The notes beneath the pieces were generated by a model that did no database searches, had not been told where the DNA came from, and saw only the letters and a program-made list of their open reading frames with translations. The translations under genes were made by a program, and so were the position numbers. Below, piece after piece: positions 62,108 through 64,000 of a DNA stretch of 64,000 nt. This DNA is from Xenorhabdus cabanillasii. Its GTDB lineage: Bacteria > Pseudomonadota > Gammaproteobacteria > Enterobacterales > Enterobacteriaceae. Every line of letters starts with the position of its first letter. Within the stretch, counting starts at the first letter, position 1. Location of the stretch: contig NZ_QTUB01000001.1 in the NCBI RefSeq assembly GCF_003386665.1, forward strand, positions 558,001 through 622,000. Direction: 5' to 3'.

Positions 62108-63856
62108 TCATTTTTTAGCGCTGGATTCAGAAATCAGCCAGACTTCTTTACGTTCTTCCGGTGTCAGACCTTCAGTTCTTTCTTTAGCCACCAGAAAGTT
62201 AAAACGTTCTTCCAACGCCGATGCGAAAAGATGATTCAACGCATCACTAAACGTTTTTTCAGCAATTTCTTCTATCTGTATATCGTTCCATGCGGCGAGT
62301 TTTTCAAGCTGTGTTGCATACTTATTGTCGCGGTATTGCTCCAAAAGTTGCCCGGTTGTTAAGCCTGGCTGAGCAAGGCATGTGTCGACAAGCTCTATAA
62401 ATAACGGTAATCCCGCTATCTGAGCAGAAAACATTCCCTGTAATGAAGGAACTAATGTCGCTAAATGCGGATTTTGCACCAGCAATGCGATAAGTATGCG
62501 CATTGTTGTTGGTTTCAGTTTTAGCGCCTGATATGTATTGGTATCTTTTTTGACAAGTTTTGCCAGAGATCGTTCCAATTGTGTCGTATCAGGTATGCCC
62601 AGTAGTTTCCCAAGTTCTTTAAGCAGATAGAGCCGCAACGCTTCTCCCGGAACCTGACTAATCAATGGCATAGCAAGTGAGTTAAGCTTGGTTGCTCCTT
62701 CCGGGGTACTCAAATCAACCTGTGGTAGCAGTGAATCGAACAGAAACTCAGATAAAGTTTGTGCTTTTTCCATTCTCTGTTCAAAAGATTCACGTTTTTC
62801 TTTACGGATCAGTGAATCTGGATCTTCACCATCAGGCAAGAACATAAAACGTAATTGCCGGCCATCATTCAGATAGGGTAGTGCTGTTTCCAGTGTTCTC
62901 CATGCAGCATCACGACCTGCACGGTCTCCATCGTAACAACAGATGACGTTATCGGTTGTCCGGAAAAGTAACTGAACGTGCTCAGCAGTTGTGGAAGTTC
63001 CCAGTGAAGCTACGGCATAATCAATGCCAAACTGAGCCAGTGCGACAACATCCATATAACCTTCAACCACCAATAACCTTGAAAGGGAATTGTGGTTTTG
63101 CTGTGCTTCATAAAGGCCATATAATTGACGACCTTTATGGAAAATCTCTGTTTCCGGTGAATTGAGGTACTTGGGAAGTGCATCCCCCAGCACTCTGCCC
63201 CCGAATGCAATGACCCGCCCCCGGCGATCACGGATAGGGAACATGATGCGTTCACGGAAACGGTCATAAGTGCGGCCATTGTCATTCGTGACCAGCATTC
63301 CGGCATCGTTCAATTGCTTGCGCTCTTCAACGTTATGGGCAAACCGTTTCAGGGCATTATCCCACCCCGCCGGAGCGAAGCCGATTGCAAAACGCTGAAT
63401 GACTTCTTCACTGAGCCCACGCCTGGCTAGATATTGCCGGGCTGCCTGTCCGTTTGGTATTGTCAGTGAATGTTGATAGAAACTGTTTAGTTTATCCATC
63501 AACTGATAAAGATTTTGTCGTTGGTGGCGCTCAATATGGCCGCCACCAGAACTTGCCTCATAAGGGACTTCCAGCCCGTGCATAGCAGCCAGCTCTTCAA
63601 TGGATTCGACAAAGTCTAACCTGTCATAATTCATTAAAAAATCAATGGCATTACCATGCGCCCCACAACCGAAGCAATGATAGAACTGTTTATCGCCATT
63701 AACAGTAAATGAAGGGGTTTTTTCGTTATGGAAAGGACAACACGCCTGATGGTTTTTACCTTTCTTTTTAAGAGGCACTCTGACATCGATAAGATCAATG
63801 ATATCGGTTCTAGCTAATAAGTCATTGATAAATGCGCGTGGAATTCGTCCAGCCAT
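62108..63856 (-). CDS. dnaG: DNA primase DnaG
   Basis: A 582-residue primase that makes RNA primers at replication forks. CHC2 zinc finger CCPFHNEKTPSF...CFGCGAHG at residues 40-65. TOPRIM motifs VVEGYMDVVAL near 265 and CYDGDRAGRDA near 308. The C-terminal part (about 435-582) is the DnaB-binding domain. Length matches E. coli (581). Second gene of the operon. Confidence 0.98.
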   Translation of the reverse strand: MAGRIPRAFINDLLARTDIIDLIDVRVPLKKKGKNHQACCPFHNEKTPSFTVNGDKQFYHCFGCGAHGNAIDFLMNYDRLDFVESIEELAAMHGLEVPYEASSGGGHIERHQRQNLYQLMDKLNSFYQHSLTIPNGQAARQYLARRGLSEEVIQRFAIGFAPAGWDNALKRFAHNVEERKQLNDAGMLVTNDNGRTYDRFRERIMFPIRDRRGRVIAFGGRVLGDALPKYLNSPETEIFHKGRQLYGLYEAQQNHNSLSRLLVVEGYMDVVALAQFGIDYAVASLGTSTTAEHVQLLFRTTDNVICCYDGDRAGRDAAWRTLETALPYLNDGRQLRFMFLPDGEDPDSLIRKEKRESFEQRMEKAQTLSEFLFDSLLPQVDLSTPEGATKLNSLAMPLISQVPGEALRLYLLKELGKLLGIPDTTQLERSLAKLVKKDTNTYQALKLKPTTMRILIALLVQNPHLATLVPSLQGMFSAQIAGLPLFIELVDTCLAQPGLTTGQLLEQYRDNKYATQLEKLAAWNDIQIEEIAEKTFSDALNHLFASALEERFNFLVAKERTEGLTPEERKEVWLISESSAKK

Positions 63857-63888
63857 AAGCCCTTTTACGCCTGTTGATGAACGAGAAT

Positions 63889-63920
63889 AAGCCGCGCTTT
63901 CTCTGGGAAAGCACGGCCTT
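63889..63920 (-). terminator. Partial terminator between rpsU and dnaG
   Basis: On the minus strand GGCCGTGCTTTC and GAAAGCGCGGCT pair over 12 bases around CCAGA. It matches the position of the T1 terminator that lowers dnaG expression relative to rpsU in E. coli. Confidence 0.8.
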
Positions 63921-63970
63921 TAACTGCAGTAGTTTGTCAATATAACCATTATGCGGATAGACCGCAAAGA

Positions 63971-64000
63971 TTAGTACAAACGAGTGCGGCGTGCGTTTTC
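63971..64000 (-). CDS. rpsU: Ribosomal protein S21, C-terminal end only
   Basis: The reverse strand reads ENARRTRLY and TAA, the conserved end of S21. The remainder lies outside the window. Its presence before dnaG confirms the macromolecular synthesis operon. Confidence 0.9.
   Translation of the reverse strand, partial: ENARRTRLY

Noticed and set aside
1..64000. CRISPR array
   Set aside because: No regularly spaced direct repeats with unique spacers were seen. The only short tandem arrays are the 15-bp units in apeH.

Overview
The window looks like chromosome of an entomopathogenic enterobacterium, most likely Xenorhabdus (Photorhabdus is the alternative). The evidence is an Enterobacterales rpsU-dnaG-rpoD operon at the right end, a complete aryl-polyene pigment cluster, a urea amidolyase pair, and AT-rich insect-pathogen-type accessory DNA.

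Layout. 1-923: 3'-truncated MFS transporter. 1417-1900: decayed HNH nuclease. 2071-17418 (minus strand): an 18-gene aryl polyene cluster in canonical order apeR to apeA. It holds a type II PKS (KS/CLF ApeO/ApeC, ketoreductase ApeQ, dehydratases ApeI/ApeP, ACPs ApeE/ApeF), a starter ligase (ApeH), acyl/glycosyltransferases (ApeD/ApeJ), a thioesterase (ApeK), a methyltransferase (ApeB) and an export module (ApeL/M/N). 18226-23692: allophanate hydrolase and urea carboxylase, preceded by a perfect 16-bp inverted repeat that contains the ribosome binding site. 23800-36519: an Ogr-like activator and a headless contractile-tail module (sheath, tube, frameshifted tail chaperone, tape measure, baseplate, fibre, hub-spike) without head, packaging, lysis or integrase genes. 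Next to it lie a YopJ-family acetyltransferase effector gene and scars of a second phage-like element: a capsid fragment, an IS3 element and a duplicate of the spike gene's 3' end. 39953-40598: a hicA/hicB pair with hicA frameshifted.

40.95-58.83 kb is the most interesting part. It carries a tyrosine integrase, a frameshifted excisionase-like gene, a YlcI/YnfO-type repressor, candidate P4-like immunity-RNA hairpins, a P4-alpha-like primase-helicase with a candidate origin, and a complete HK97-type head and packaging set in the order capsid, protease, portal, adaptor, connector, HNH, terS, terL. It has no tail genes. This is the architecture of a capsid-forming phage-inducible chromosomal island (cf-PICI), a satellite that makes its own heads and takes tails from a helper. 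Between replication and capsid genes it carries an unusual cargo with its own terminator: an Hcp-like type VI secretion tube protein with a C-terminal extension, a papain-like cysteine-peptidase-like putative effector, and a putative immunity lipoprotein. At its right end an FRG-domain (putative defence) gene is interrupted by an IS30-family element with a 3-bp target duplication. The island abuts tRNA-Ile2(CAU).

58.87-64.0 kb: conserved chromosome (ileX, a GNAT acetyltransferase, rpoD, dnaG, start of rpsU). At least five genes carry a single-base frameshift, three of them in runs of five or more identical bases. They may be real decay or sequencing error, and this should be settled before calling the satellite or pigment cluster inactive.
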